Source of the DNA: Limisphaerales bacterium
Lineage (GTDB): Bacteria; Verrucomicrobiota; Verrucomicrobiia; Limisphaerales; UBA11358
Length of the DNA: 15,246 nt
Reading direction: 5' to 3'
NCBI GenBank assembly: GCA_003455565.1
Contig: DMQW01000380.1
Location: 1-15,246 of the forward strand
In this document: positions 1 to 6,455 of the stretch, in pieces
How the letters are laid out: every line of letters starts with the position of its first letter
How positions within the stretch are numbered: the stretch's first letter is position 1
Made by a program: the position numbers and the translations under genes
Notes under the pieces: generated by a model
The model's database searches: none
Told to the model about the DNA's origin: nothing
What the model saw: the letters and a program-made list of their open reading frames with translations, nothing else

Positions 1-234
1 GTCGAGGTTCGAGGTCGGCACGAGGCCTTTGAGCAGCGGGAACGCGCAATCGTCGAGTTCCATGCAAACGCCGCCGAGCGCGGCCAGGGCTTTTTCGTCA
101 GGGATTTCGATGAGGTGGAGGATGACCGGTTGATCCGGGCCGAAGGCCGCGCCGGAAGCAATGCGGAAGAGAAGTGAATAACCGATTTGACCGGCCGCGC
201 CGGTAATCGCCACGCGAATGGGAGTTTTGTTCAT
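1..234 (-). CDS. mdh: Malate dehydrogenase, N-terminal part (cut by window edge)
   Basis: The first 78 codons of an NAD-dependent malate dehydrogenase, which interconverts malate and oxaloacetate in the TCA cycle in the cytoplasm. The start ATG is the complement of 232-234 and the frame runs open through base 1. Visible features are the Rossmann dinucleotide-binding loop TGAAGQIG (residues 11-18), followed by YSLLFRIASG and PVILHLIEIPDEKALAALGG. These are typical of the roughly 325-330 residue MDH class related to cytosolic MDH, not the shorter LDH-like class. The catalytic His/Asp and substrate arginines lie outside the window. No good Shine-Dalgarno sequence precedes the start. It is divergent from the riboswitch-led transcript and shows no functional link to it. 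Confidence 0.93.
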   Translation of the reverse strand, partial: MNKTPIRVAITGAAGQIGYSLLFRIASGAAFGPDQPVILHLIEIPDEKALAALGGVCMELDDCAFPLLKGLVPTSNLD

Positions 235-340
235 AATAAATTTGGAGGGACATTATGTTAATGCTGGCGTTTCGGCGCAAGTTTTACGCGCGCAGAAAAT
301 TTTGCTTGGATTTTTTTTTATTCGGCGTAAAAAGGAACCG

Positions 341-521
341 TTCTTTGAAACCGGCGGAACAGTTTCCGCCAACATCGCAGTCAAATGTCAGGGAACCCGG
401 TGTGAATCCGGGACGGTTGCGCCACTGTAACGGCTACAAATTCCCAATGCCACTGGTTCCGCTCTGCGGAATCGGGAAGGTGGGAGTGAGGTTTGAGGCT
501 GAAGTCAGGATACCGGTTTGA
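341..521 (+). promoter_or_regulatory. Cobalamin (B12) riboswitch
   Basis: The conserved core is present in order: GGGAACCCGGTGTGAATCC (about 391-410), then CGCCACTGTAACGG (about 420-433), a variable arm, then the B12-box-like GAAGTCAGGATACC (501-514). A closing helix can be drawn between AAACCGG (348-354) and CCGGTTT (513-519), and the P3-type stem CCCGG/CCGGG lies within the core. Outer boundaries are approximate. The aptamer reads in the plus direction towards the gene at 834, with about 310 nt between. Known cobalamin riboswitches repress B12 synthesis or uptake genes when adenosyl- or other cobalamins bind. Nothing downstream in this window is a recognised B12 gene. Confidence 0.93.
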
Positions 522-543
522 TTGCACTCGTCGCTGTGGAAGA

Positions 544-636
544 CAGTTGATGGTTGAAAGTTGAGAGTTGAGAGCCGGGAACAAATGCGCTGTGCGCTTT
601 TCCCCCGCTCAACTCAAACACTCTCAACTCTCAACT
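544..636. repeat. Inverted heptanucleotide array in the riboswitch leader
   Basis: The left arm 544-571 is four 7-mers (CAGTTGA, TGGTTGA, AAGTTGA, GAGTTGA). The right arm 609-636 is four 7-mers (TCAACTC, AAACACT, CTCAACT, CTCAACT). The arms contain a perfect 17-bp inverted repeat (558-574 with 621-637), so the transcript can form a long hairpin with a 46-nt loop. It lies between the aptamer and the first gene. It could be a mobile-type repeat or part of the expression platform; the sequence alone does not decide. Confidence 0.8.
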
Positions 637-679
637 TCCTTCGCAGCAGCTTCTCCGCAAAGAGAAGGATGAGGCCAGT

Positions 680-703
680 CCGCCCAAACTGTTTTTTGGG
701 CGG
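680..703 (+). other. Hairpin in the leader, not followed by a T-run
   Basis: CCGCCCAAA (680-688) pairs perfectly with TTTGGGCGG (695-703) across a 6-nt loop. It sits 12 nt before the terminator-like stem at 716 and has no U-tract of its own. Confidence 0.5.
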
Positions 704-715
704 CTCGTCGAATTT

Positions 716-756
716 CCTCCATTCCTCGTTTGCGAAGTCTGGAGGTTTTTTATTTT
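716..756 (+). terminator. Intrinsic-terminator-like hairpin upstream of the secreted-protein gene
   Basis: CCTCCA (716-721) pairs with TGGAGG (740-745). An inner TCG/CGA stem closes a TTTG loop, and a T-rich run TTTTTTATTTT follows (746-756). This is the form of a rho-independent terminator on the plus strand. It lies about 195 nt after the riboswitch and 78 nt before the ATG at 834. It may be the off-state terminator of the riboswitch, or it may end a leader-only transcript. Confidence 0.6.
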
Positions 757-833
757 CAGATTTCGCGCTGGTCTCTCAACTAAAACCGTTCCGTGAATTT
801 TTATTCGCGGAGCAAAAATGAAAGATCAGCCAA

Positions 834-1775
834 ATGAAAATCCGTTCGCTGGCCATTGCCAGCCTGTTCGTCCTGTCCGCCGCGTCCGCGTTTGCCGCCA
901 CCATCACCGAAAATTTTTCCACCAACCCGTTGCAACACGGCTGGCAGATTTTCGGCGACACCAATCTGTTCCAGTGGGATTCCGCGAACCAGAATCTCGC
1001 CGTCACTTGGGATTCGTCGCAGACCAACAGCTATTTTTACCATCCGCTCGGCACAACATTCACCAAGGCCGACAGCTTCTGCGTCCTGTTTGATTTGAAC
1101 CTCACCGATGTCAACGCGAAAAACTATTTTCAACTTGCCGTCGGCCTTTGCAATTTCGCCGACGCCACCAGCACCAATTTTTCCCGCGCGAACGGCAATT
1201 CGCCCAATCTGTTTGAATTCGATTATTTTCCTGACGGCCCGCTAAGTTATGGCCCGTCCATTGACGCCACGCTGATTGACACCAATTCCAATTTTTATTT
1301 TGCCTTTGATGCCAGCCGTCCGCTCGCAAATGGCATGATTTATCGCGTTGTTCTCACGCATCAAGCCGGGGCGTCCAGTATCAGCGGGCAGGTTTTTACC
1401 AACGGACAAATTTTCACTTCGCTGCCTAGCATCGCCGCTTACGGCGCAAACGATTTTCGTCTCGACACCCTTTCCATCAACAACTACACGACGACCGATG
1501 ACATTTACGGCGACTCGCTGCTGGCGCACGGCACGGTGGACAATCTCGCCTTCGCCTCGCCGCTGCCGATTGACTTGGTGAAAACAATTGCCGCCGGAAC
1601 AATTCAATTTTCCAGCGATACCAACTGGCTTTACACGCTCGAACAATCCGCTGATTTGAACACTTGGTCCGTCGCCGCGCCGGCTTTATTGGGCAACGGA
1701 ACGAATTTAATTTTGCAGGCCACCAATTTGCCTGCGGACAAATCCTTTTATCGCGTCCGCGCCGATTTGCCGTGA
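834..1775 (+). CDS. Secreted protein of unknown function, first gene of the B12-riboswitch unit
   Basis: A 313-residue protein with a clear Sec signal peptide (charged MKIR, hydrophobic stretch, cleavage probably after ASAFA near residue 21). The mature part begins TITENFSTNPLQHGWQIFGD and is rich in Asn, Thr, Phe and aromatic residues, suggesting a beta-sandwich (concanavalin/LamG-like) fold; that is inference from composition and pattern. The end reads YTLEQSADLNTW...FYRVRADLP, a C-terminal module seen in many secreted Verrucomicrobiota proteins. There is no PEP-CTERM tail, lipobox or known B12-binding motif. It is the first gene after the cobalamin riboswitch, and its stop overlaps the next start by 4 nt (GTGA). 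The ribosome site is weak (GGAG about 20 nt upstream). A short frame starting at 818 competes but lacks coding character. Confidence 0.8.
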   Translation: MKIRSLAIASLFVLSAASAFAATITENFSTNPLQHGWQIFGDTNLFQWDSANQNLAVTWDSSQTNSYFYHPLGTTFTKADSFCVLFDLNLTDVNAKNYFQLAVGLCNFADATSTNFSRANGNSPNLFEFDYFPDGPLSYGPSIDATLIDTNSNFYFAFDASRPLANGMIYRVVLTHQAGASSISGQVFTNGQIFTSLPSIAAYGANDFRLDTLSINNYTTTDDIYGDSLLAHGTVDNLAFASPLPIDLVKTIAAGTIQFSSDTNWLYTLEQSADLNTWSVAAPALLGNGTNLILQATNLPADKSFYRVRADLP

Positions 1776-2737
1776 ACGGATTTCCCAATCCAAATTCCTG
1801 CCCGCTGTGCGGCGACGCGAACGAGTGCCAGCTCGCTTCGCCCGCCGCGCACAAAGGCCCGTGCTGGTGCGCGCGCGAGGAAATTCCCGGTGAACTCCTC
1901 ACGCGCGTGCCGGAAAATTTCAAAAACCGCGCCTGCATCTGCCGGAACTGCGTGGAAAAATTTCAGCGCGAACGGTTGCCAATTCAAAACTCAAAACTTA
2001 AAACTCAAAATTGTCCCGCGTTCACGCTCATTGAACTGCTTGTCAGCGTCGCCATCATTGCGATTCTTGCCGCCATGCTGCTGCCCGTTTTGGCGAAGGG
2101 AAAATTGTCCGCGCAACGCGCCGCGTGTGAAAGCAATTTGCGCCAGCTTGGAATCGTCACGGAAATTTATCTCGACGACAACGCGGGTTGTTTTTTCAAA
2201 CGCTGCGAATCGCCGACCGGCACCGGACAGCAATGGTGGTTTGGCTGGCTCGCCAGCGGCGACGAGGGCCAACGTGTCTTTGATCTTTCCACCGGCGTTC
2301 TGTTTCCATATCTGCACGGCAGCGACGTGCGGCTCTGTCCTTCACCCGCATGGAATTCGCCGCTGTTCAAACCGAAAGGCACGAATGTCATTTTCAGCTA
2401 TGGCTACAATAGTTACCTTTCGCCACAATACCCTGCGCAACCCTTTGTTAACGTGAATAGAATCTTCCGACCTGCCGAAACTGCGTTGTTCGCCGATGCC
2501 GCGCAGGTCAACACGACTGAACGACCGGCGTCGCTAACAAATCCTCTGTTCGAAGAAAATTATTATGTATGCCTCAACGACCTGCCGAACGGACATTTTC
2601 GCCACGCACAACAAGCAAATGTGATTTTTTGCGACGGACACGTCGGCTCGGAAAAAATGGCTCCCGGCTCGCTCGACAAAAGATTGCCAAGTGTGAATAT
2701 CGGCCAGTTTCGCCCGGAGATTCTATTGATTCAGTAG
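1772..2737 (+). CDS. Cysteine-rich CWC domain joined to an H-X9-DG type pseudopilin
   Basis: I start this 321-residue frame at GTG 1772, which overlaps the previous stop (GTGA); upstream the frame is a shadow of the first gene. Residues 8-65 form a Cys_rich_CWC-like domain with eight cysteines: C10, C13, C19, the C31-W-C33 motif, and the C55-I-C57-x2-C60 cluster, a likely metal site of unknown function. Residues 71-80 are coded by a 7-bp-period repeat. From residue 83 it is a prepilin: A|FTLIELL (Glu at +5 of the mature form) with a hydrophobic helix to about residue 105. The C-terminal H-X9-DG motif ends in CDGH. Pseudopilins of this kind are cleaved and N-methylated by PilD and used in type II secretion or pilus-like machines. 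An 83-residue cysteine-rich leader is abnormal. TTG 1976 would give a normal 14-residue leader, so two proteins may be made. Confidence 0.8.
   Translation: MNGFPNPNSCPLCGDANECQLASPAAHKGPCWCAREEIPGELLTRVPENFKNRACICRNCVEKFQRERLPIQNSKLKTQNCPAFTLIELLVSVAIIAILAAMLLPVLAKGKLSAQRAACESNLRQLGIVTEIYLDDNAGCFFKRCESPTGTGQQWWFGWLASGDEGQRVFDLSTGVLFPYLHGSDVRLCPSPAWNSPLFKPKGTNVIFSYGYNSYLSPQYPAQPFVNVNRIFRPAETALFADAAQVNTTERPASLTNPLFEENYYVCLNDLPNGHFRHAQQANVIFCDGHVGSEKMAPGSLDKRLPSVNIGQFRPEILLIQ
1983..2010. repeat. Four-unit heptanucleotide repeat at the CWC/pseudopilin join
   Basis: TTCAAAA, CTCAAAA, CTTAAAA and CTCAAAA follow one another with a strict 7-bp period. They encode most of the linker (IQNSKLKTQN, residues 71-80) between the two halves of the gene starting at 1772. 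The units resemble arrays at 544-636 and 12770-12886 in period but not in sequence. Confidence 0.75.
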
Positions 2738-2790
2738 GAGGCGACGCAAGAAGACGCTGATTTTTAGAGTCTCGTCACCTCGACTCCTAC
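2734..2790. other. Inverted repeat between convergent genes
   Basis: GTAGGAG (2734-2740, overlapping the pseudopilin stop) is the reverse complement of CTCCTAC (2784-2790), just before the glmM stop. The loop is 43 nt and there is no clear T-run, so a bidirectional terminator is only possible. Confidence 0.3.
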
Positions 2791-2796
2791 AGGAAA

Positions 2797-4179
2797 TTAG
2801 ACACCAATCTGCTTCTCAATCGCGCCGCAGATTTTTTTCGACCACGCGGCCAGCGATTTCGCGTCGCGGCCTTCCACGAGCAGGCGCACTTTGGGTTCCG
2901 TGCCGGAATAGCGCAGCAGCACGCGGCCACCAGCGGCTTTCAATTCCGTTTCGGCCTGCGCGACGAGTTTCATCACGCCGTCAAGTTGCTCGAACGGTTT
3001 TTTCTCGCGCACTTGCACGTTCGTCACGAGCTGCGGGAAACGCGTCCAGCATTTTGCGAACTGGGAGAGCGGCGTATCCTTCGCCTTCATGATCCGCAAA
3101 ATTTGCAGCGCGGCCACCAAGCCGTCGCCGGTTGTGCCGCAGTCACGGAAAATCAAGTGGCCACTCTGCTCGCCGCCGAAGTTGAAGCCGTGGTGCAACA
3201 TCTCATCAATCACGTTCTTGTCGCCCACGGCGGTGCGCAGCATTTTGCCGCCGGCCTTGGTGATGGCGGCTTCAAGCCCGGCATTGCTCATCACGGTGGC
3301 GACGAGCGTTTTTTTGGCGAGAGTATTTTTCGCGAGCATCTCCAGCGCACAAATCGCCATGATGTCGTCGCCGTCAATCAATTTTCCCTTTTCGTCACAA
3401 AGTAAAACGCGGTCGGCATCGCCGTCGTGCGCGATTCCCAAATGCGCCTTGTGTTCGACAACTTTGGCGCAAAGCGTTTCGGGAAACATCGAGCCACAAT
3501 TTTCGTTGATGTTTTTTCCGTCGGGCTGATTTCCGAAGACGATGGCTTCGGCGCCGAGTTCGCGCAGGACGCACGGCGTGGATTTGTAAGCCGCGCCGTG
3601 GCCGCAATCCACAACAACTCGAATTCCCTCCAACGTCATGCCGCGCGGAAAACTCGATTTGGCGAATTCAATGTAACGCCCCAACGCATCGTCAATGCGC
3701 ACGGCCTTGCCGATTTCACCTGCCGTCGGGCGGATGTTTTCGATCTCGCCGCTAAAAACCAGATCTTCAATTTTATCTTCAATTTTGTCGTCGAGCTTGT
3801 AGCCGTCGGCGCGGAAAAATTTAATGCCGTTGTCCGCGTAGGGATTGTGCGACGCGGTGATGACGATGCCGGCGTCGGCGCGCAAACTCCGCGTGACATA
3901 GGCGACGCCGGGCGTGGGCAGCGGCCCGATGAACAGCACGTCCACGCCCATCGAAAGGATGCCGGACGAAATGGCGTTCTCCAGCATGTAGCCGGAAAGC
4001 CGCGTATCCTTGCCGATGACAATTTTATGTTTGCCGCGACCGCGCGCCTGCAATTCCAGATTTTTGAAAACGTGCGCGGCGGCGCGGCCAAGTTTCAAGG
4101 CGGTTTCAGCGGTGACCGGCTCGACGTTCGCCGTGCCGCGCACGCCGTCCGTGCCGAAGATTTTTTTTGGAGCAGTCAT
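2797..4179 (-). CDS. glmM: Phosphoglucosamine mutase
   Basis: A 460-residue cytoplasmic enzyme converting glucosamine-6-phosphate to glucosamine-1-phosphate, on the way to UDP-GlcNAc, peptidoglycan and LPS. It starts with the GlmM N-terminal signature KIFGTDGVRG (residues 6-15). The active-site loop TASHNP (108-113) carries the phosphorylated serine S110. The metal loop DGDADR (252-257), the sugar-binding loop GEQSGH (336-341) and the phosphate-binding RYSGTEP (423-429) are all present, so the enzyme looks intact. Its length is near the family's roughly 445-450. It is the last gene of the folP-cdaA-ybbR-glmM run and starts 2 bp after the ybbR stop, implying co-transcription. In Firmicutes, CdaA and GlmM interact and GlmM modulates cyclase activity; the same is plausible here. 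Confidence 0.96.
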   Translation of the reverse strand: MTAPKKIFGTDGVRGTANVEPVTAETALKLGRAAAHVFKNLELQARGRGKHKIVIGKDTRLSGYMLENAISSGILSMGVDVLFIGPLPTPGVAYVTRSLRADAGIVITASHNPYADNGIKFFRADGYKLDDKIEDKIEDLVFSGEIENIRPTAGEIGKAVRIDDALGRYIEFAKSSFPRGMTLEGIRVVVDCGHGAAYKSTPCVLRELGAEAIVFGNQPDGKNINENCGSMFPETLCAKVVEHKAHLGIAHDGDADRVLLCDEKGKLIDGDDIMAICALEMLAKNTLAKKTLVATVMSNAGLEAAITKAGGKMLRTAVGDKNVIDEMLHHGFNFGGEQSGHLIFRDCGTTGDGLVAALQILRIMKAKDTPLSQFAKCWTRFPQLVTNVQVREKKPFEQLDGVMKLVAQAETELKAAGGRVLLRYSGTEPKVRLLVEGRDAKSLAAWSKKICGAIEKQIGV

Positions 4180-4181
4180 TA

Positions 4182-4595
4182 TTATTTGGCCGAGGTTGGC
4201 GGAATGATGACACCGACCCGGGGCGGGTCAATGTTGACCAGTTTCACCCCGGGCGGGACGGAAACATCCACGCGCCGTTTCAAATCATGGACGGAATCGT
4301 CTTCGGTGAGATCCACCGTCGCCCGGATTTCGTTGGCCTGCAAAACCGCGATGACCTCGGGCGGGCCGCTGACGGTGACCGAGACCGTGTTGGGAATGGC
4401 CCGGTAAAGATGCACATCCGCCGTCCGGGAAACGATGGATACCGTCAAATTGTGGTAGGTGACCGGGCTGCCCGCCGCAGTGGCCTCGGAATTTTTAGGT
4501 TCTTCAATTTTGTGAACGGTCAGCCAGATGCCCACCGCCAAAAGCAGCGAGAACAATTTCCAGCCCCAATCTTTGATGAATAAATCGCGCAGCAT
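4182..4595 (-). CDS. YbbR/CdaR-like membrane-anchored protein
   Basis: A 137-residue protein with one N-terminal transmembrane helix (about residues 11-27, WKLFSLLLAVGIWLTV). An extracytoplasmic region follows with a single YbbR-type domain: VSIVSRTADVHLYRAIPNTV, then TVSGPPEVIAVLQANEIRAT and VPPGVKLVNIDPPRVGV. Firmicute CdaR has about four YbbR repeats; this is a short one-domain version, common outside that phylum. It lies 9 bp after cdaA and 2 bp before glmM. CdaR-type proteins associate with the cyclase CdaA and modulate its output. That role is inferred from family and neighbours; the domain itself has no catalytic motif. Confidence 0.85.
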   Translation of the reverse strand: MLRDLFIKDWGWKLFSLLLAVGIWLTVHKIEEPKNSEATAAGSPVTYHNLTVSIVSRTADVHLYRAIPNTVSVTVSGPPEVIAVLQANEIRATVDLTEDDSVHDLKRRVDVSVPPGVKLVNIDPPRVGVIIPPTSAK

Positions 4596-4604
4596 CGTGA
4601 AAAT

Positions 4605-5474
4605 TTATTTGCCGTTGGGTTTCGCCACCGGGTGCGGTTCGTGTTTGGTGATGACCGCCGGGACGGCGGCATGGTTGCGTTCGCCGAATTTTGAACGCAG
4701 CCAGTGGAAAAAATTGTTCGGACGCGCCGGCTGCAAAATCACCAGCGACAGGAACGCGCGCAGTTCCTCAAGCGAAACGCCGCGCACGAGCTGGCCTTTG
4801 TAGGCGTGCGAAACCATGCCGGTTTCCTCGGACACGACGACGACGACCGCGTCCGTCTCCTCGCTCAAACCAATCGCCGCGCGATGCCGCGTGCCGAGCG
4901 ACTTGTTCAAATCCGTCCGTTGCGTCAGCGGAAAAATACACGCGGCATAAGCGATGCGGTCGCCCTTGATGATGACGCCACCGTCGTGAATCGCGTTGTT
5001 CGGAAAGAAAATGGCCTCGAGCATTTCCGCCGTCACATCGCAATCCACCTTGATGCCGGCCTCGACCGCTTCCTGCAATTGGATGGATTGTTCAATGGCG
5101 ATGAGCGCGCCGATTTTCACATCCGCCAGCCGCTCGCAAGTTTGAATAATGATTTCAATGCTTTCACGTTGTTCGCTCGTGCTGGCAAAGAGCGGGAGAT
5201 TGCCGAGTTCGCCCAGCATGCGGCGCAGTTCCGGCTGGAAAATCACCAGCGCGCCAAACACGATGAACACCGACGCGCTGCCGAGCATCCACCGCAAAAC
5301 TTTCAAATCCAGAATCGTCGTCACCAGAAACAACGTCAGCAGCACGACGACGAACCCGATGACCACCGGCCAGCCGCGTGTGCCGCGCACGAACTTGAAA
5401 ACGAAATAGATCAGCACCGCGAGGATTAAAATCTCCAGCGCGGGCCGCCAGCCGTTTTCGAGGTCAGTCCACAT
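4605..5474 (-). CDS. cdaA: Diadenylate cyclase, CdaA type
   Basis: A 289-residue membrane enzyme that makes cyclic di-AMP from two ATP. I chose the ATG at 5472-5474 (MWTDLENGWRPALEIL). It overlaps the end of folP by 11 bp, and the frame further upstream is only folP read out of frame. Three transmembrane helices (about 12-29, 36-55, 62-80) are followed by the DAC/DisA_N catalytic domain. Its key motifs are IHDGGVII (DGG at 164-166, where most family members have DGA), GTRHRAAIG (RHR 196-198) and SEETD (204-208). The C-terminal tail from about residue 240 is basic and proline-rich (ending PHPVAKPNGK). The neighbours ybbR and glmM are the classic CdaA partners. c-di-AMP usually governs potassium, osmotic and cell-wall homeostasis. 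Confidence 0.95.
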   Translation of the reverse strand: MWTDLENGWRPALEILILAVLIYFVFKFVRGTRGWPVVIGFVVVLLTLFLVTTILDLKVLRWMLGSASVFIVFGALVIFQPELRRMLGELGNLPLFASTSEQRESIEIIIQTCERLADVKIGALIAIEQSIQLQEAVEAGIKVDCDVTAEMLEAIFFPNNAIHDGGVIIKGDRIAYAACIFPLTQRTDLNKSLGTRHRAAIGLSEETDAVVVVVSEETGMVSHAYKGQLVRGVSLEELRAFLSLVILQPARPNNFFHWLRSKFGERNHAAVPAVITKHEPHPVAKPNGK

Positions 5475-6375
5475 TTGTTTTTTGTAAAATCGCTTCCGCC
5501 ATCCGCACCGCTTGAATTGTTTCCGCCACGTCGTGGGTGCGGATGATTTGCACGCCGCCGGCCACCGCCAGAGTCGCGCAAGCGAGCGACGCGGGCAACC
5601 GATTTTCCACCTCCGCGCCAGATAATTTTCCGATGAACGACTTCCGCGAGACGCCGAGCAGCAACGGACGTTGTAAATTTGTAAAACTCCGCAAGCCCGC
5701 GAGCAACTGCAAATTATGTTCCAGCGTCTTGCCGAAACCGATGCCGGGATCGAATGCAATCTGGTCAGCGGCGACGCCAGCGGCGTTTAATTTTTTCAGA
5801 CGCTCACGGAAAAACTCCCCGACCTCGCGGACGACATTTTTGTAAGCTGGATTTTTTTGCATCGTCGTCGGCGAGCCTTGCGCGTGCATGCAAATGTAGC
5901 CCGCGCGAAATTCGGAGACAACTTTCCACATCGCGTCGTCACTGCGATTGGCCGCGACATCATTGACGATGCTCGCGCCCGCCGCGAGCGCGGCGCGGGC
6001 GACGGCAGGTTTCATCGTGTCAATCGAGAGAGCGATGGAAAGCGTGGTAGGGCTGACCTGCGGGTCAGCCGGGCCGCGCGGCAGCGCGGCCCCACCAGTG
6101 TCGGCAAAAACTTTTGCGAGCTTTTGAATGACAGGAATCACACGGCGGAGTTCTTCTTGTTCGCTGACCGGTTCGGCATTGGGCCGCGTAGATTCACCGC
6201 CGATGTCCAAAATGTCTGCGCCTTGAGCGGTGAGTTCGAGCGCGTGCGCGACGGCGGCGTCCGCGTCTAGAAATTTTCCGCCGTCGGAAAAAGAATCCGG
6301 CGTGACGTTGACGATGCCCATGACGAGCACCGGGCGCGGAAAGACGAATTCAAATTGGCGGGCGCGGAAAATCAT
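5464..6375 (-). CDS. folP: Dihydropteroate synthase with an in-frame repeat insertion
   Basis: A 303-residue cytoplasmic enzyme that condenses p-aminobenzoate with dihydropterin pyrophosphate in folate synthesis; it is the target of sulfonamides. All landmark motifs are present in order: NVTPDSFSDGG (23-33), GGESTRP (59-65), SIDT (117-120), ND (138-139), MHAQGSPTTMQ (163-173), DPGIGFGKT (209-217), SRKSF (243-247) and RTHDV (279-283). Between the GGESTRP segment and the SIDT strand there is an extra stretch, DTGGAALPRGPADPQVSPTT (about 92-111). It is coded by a double palindrome at 6044-6098. Without it the length would be near the usual 280-285. The insertion precedes a core strand in a loop-like region, so activity may survive. 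The 3' end overlaps cdaA by 11 bp. Confidence 0.95.
   Translation of the reverse strand: MIFRARQFEFVFPRPVLVMGIVNVTPDSFSDGGKFLDADAAVAHALELTAQGADILDIGGESTRPNAEPVSEQEELRRVIPVIQKLAKVFADTGGAALPRGPADPQVSPTTLSIALSIDTMKPAVARAALAAGASIVNDVAANRSDDAMWKVVSEFRAGYICMHAQGSPTTMQKNPAYKNVVREVGEFFRERLKKLNAAGVAADQIAFDPGIGFGKTLEHNLQLLAGLRSFTNLQRPLLLGVSRKSFIGKLSGAEVENRLPASLACATLAVAGGVQIIRTHDVAETIQAVRMAEAILQKTNVD
6044..6098. repeat. Double-palindrome element inserted in frame in folP
   Basis: Two perfect adjacent hairpins are present: GGCTGACC (6051-6058) with GGTCAGCC (6063-6070), and GGGCCGCG (6071-6078) with CGCGGCCC (6085-6092). They are flanked by near-inverted ends TGGTAGGG (6045-6052) and CCCCACCA (6090-6097). 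The unit of about 54 bp keeps the folP frame. This is the architecture of a REP/palindromic element rather than of coding sequence. Confidence 0.85.
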
Positions 6376-6384
6376 TTAATTCTT

Positions 6385-6453
6385 GTAGCAGCGGACGTGA
6401 GTCCGCTCATTCTTCCGGCAGCAAAGTCAGAGCCGACTCACGTCGGCTGCTAC
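6385..6453. repeat. Palindromic intergenic repeat between folP and the UDP-glucuronate decarboxylase gene
   Basis: The terminal inverted repeats are GTAGCAGC (6385-6392) and GCTGCTAC (6446-6453). Inside, GGACGTGAGTCCGCTC (6393-6408) is nearly complementary to AGCCGACTCACGTCGGC (6431-6447), and GGACGTGAGTCC is itself nearly palindromic. The 69-bp unit almost fills the 80-bp gap between the two minus-strand genes. It has no T-run, so it is more likely a REP-like repeat than a simple terminator. Confidence 0.8.
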
Positions 6454-6455
6454 TG

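Noticed and set aside
300..340. Sigma-70 promoter for the riboswitch transcript (TTGCTT at 302 with a T-rich spacer)
   Set aside because: No convincing -10 box at the right distance; promoter rules for this organism are unknown.
3427..4407. A plus-strand open frame (326 codons) opposite glmM and ybbR
   Set aside because: It spans the join of two well-supported minus-strand genes and has no domain, signal peptide or ribosome site.
4704..5429. A plus-strand open frame opposite cdaA
   Set aside because: It is a His/Arg/Asp-rich antisense shadow; cdaA motifs are intact on the minus strand.
5475..5759. N-terminal extension of cdaA by 95 codons
   Set aside because: The extension is folP read in another frame and has no membrane or domain features. 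The ATG at 5474 directly precedes the expected first transmembrane helix.
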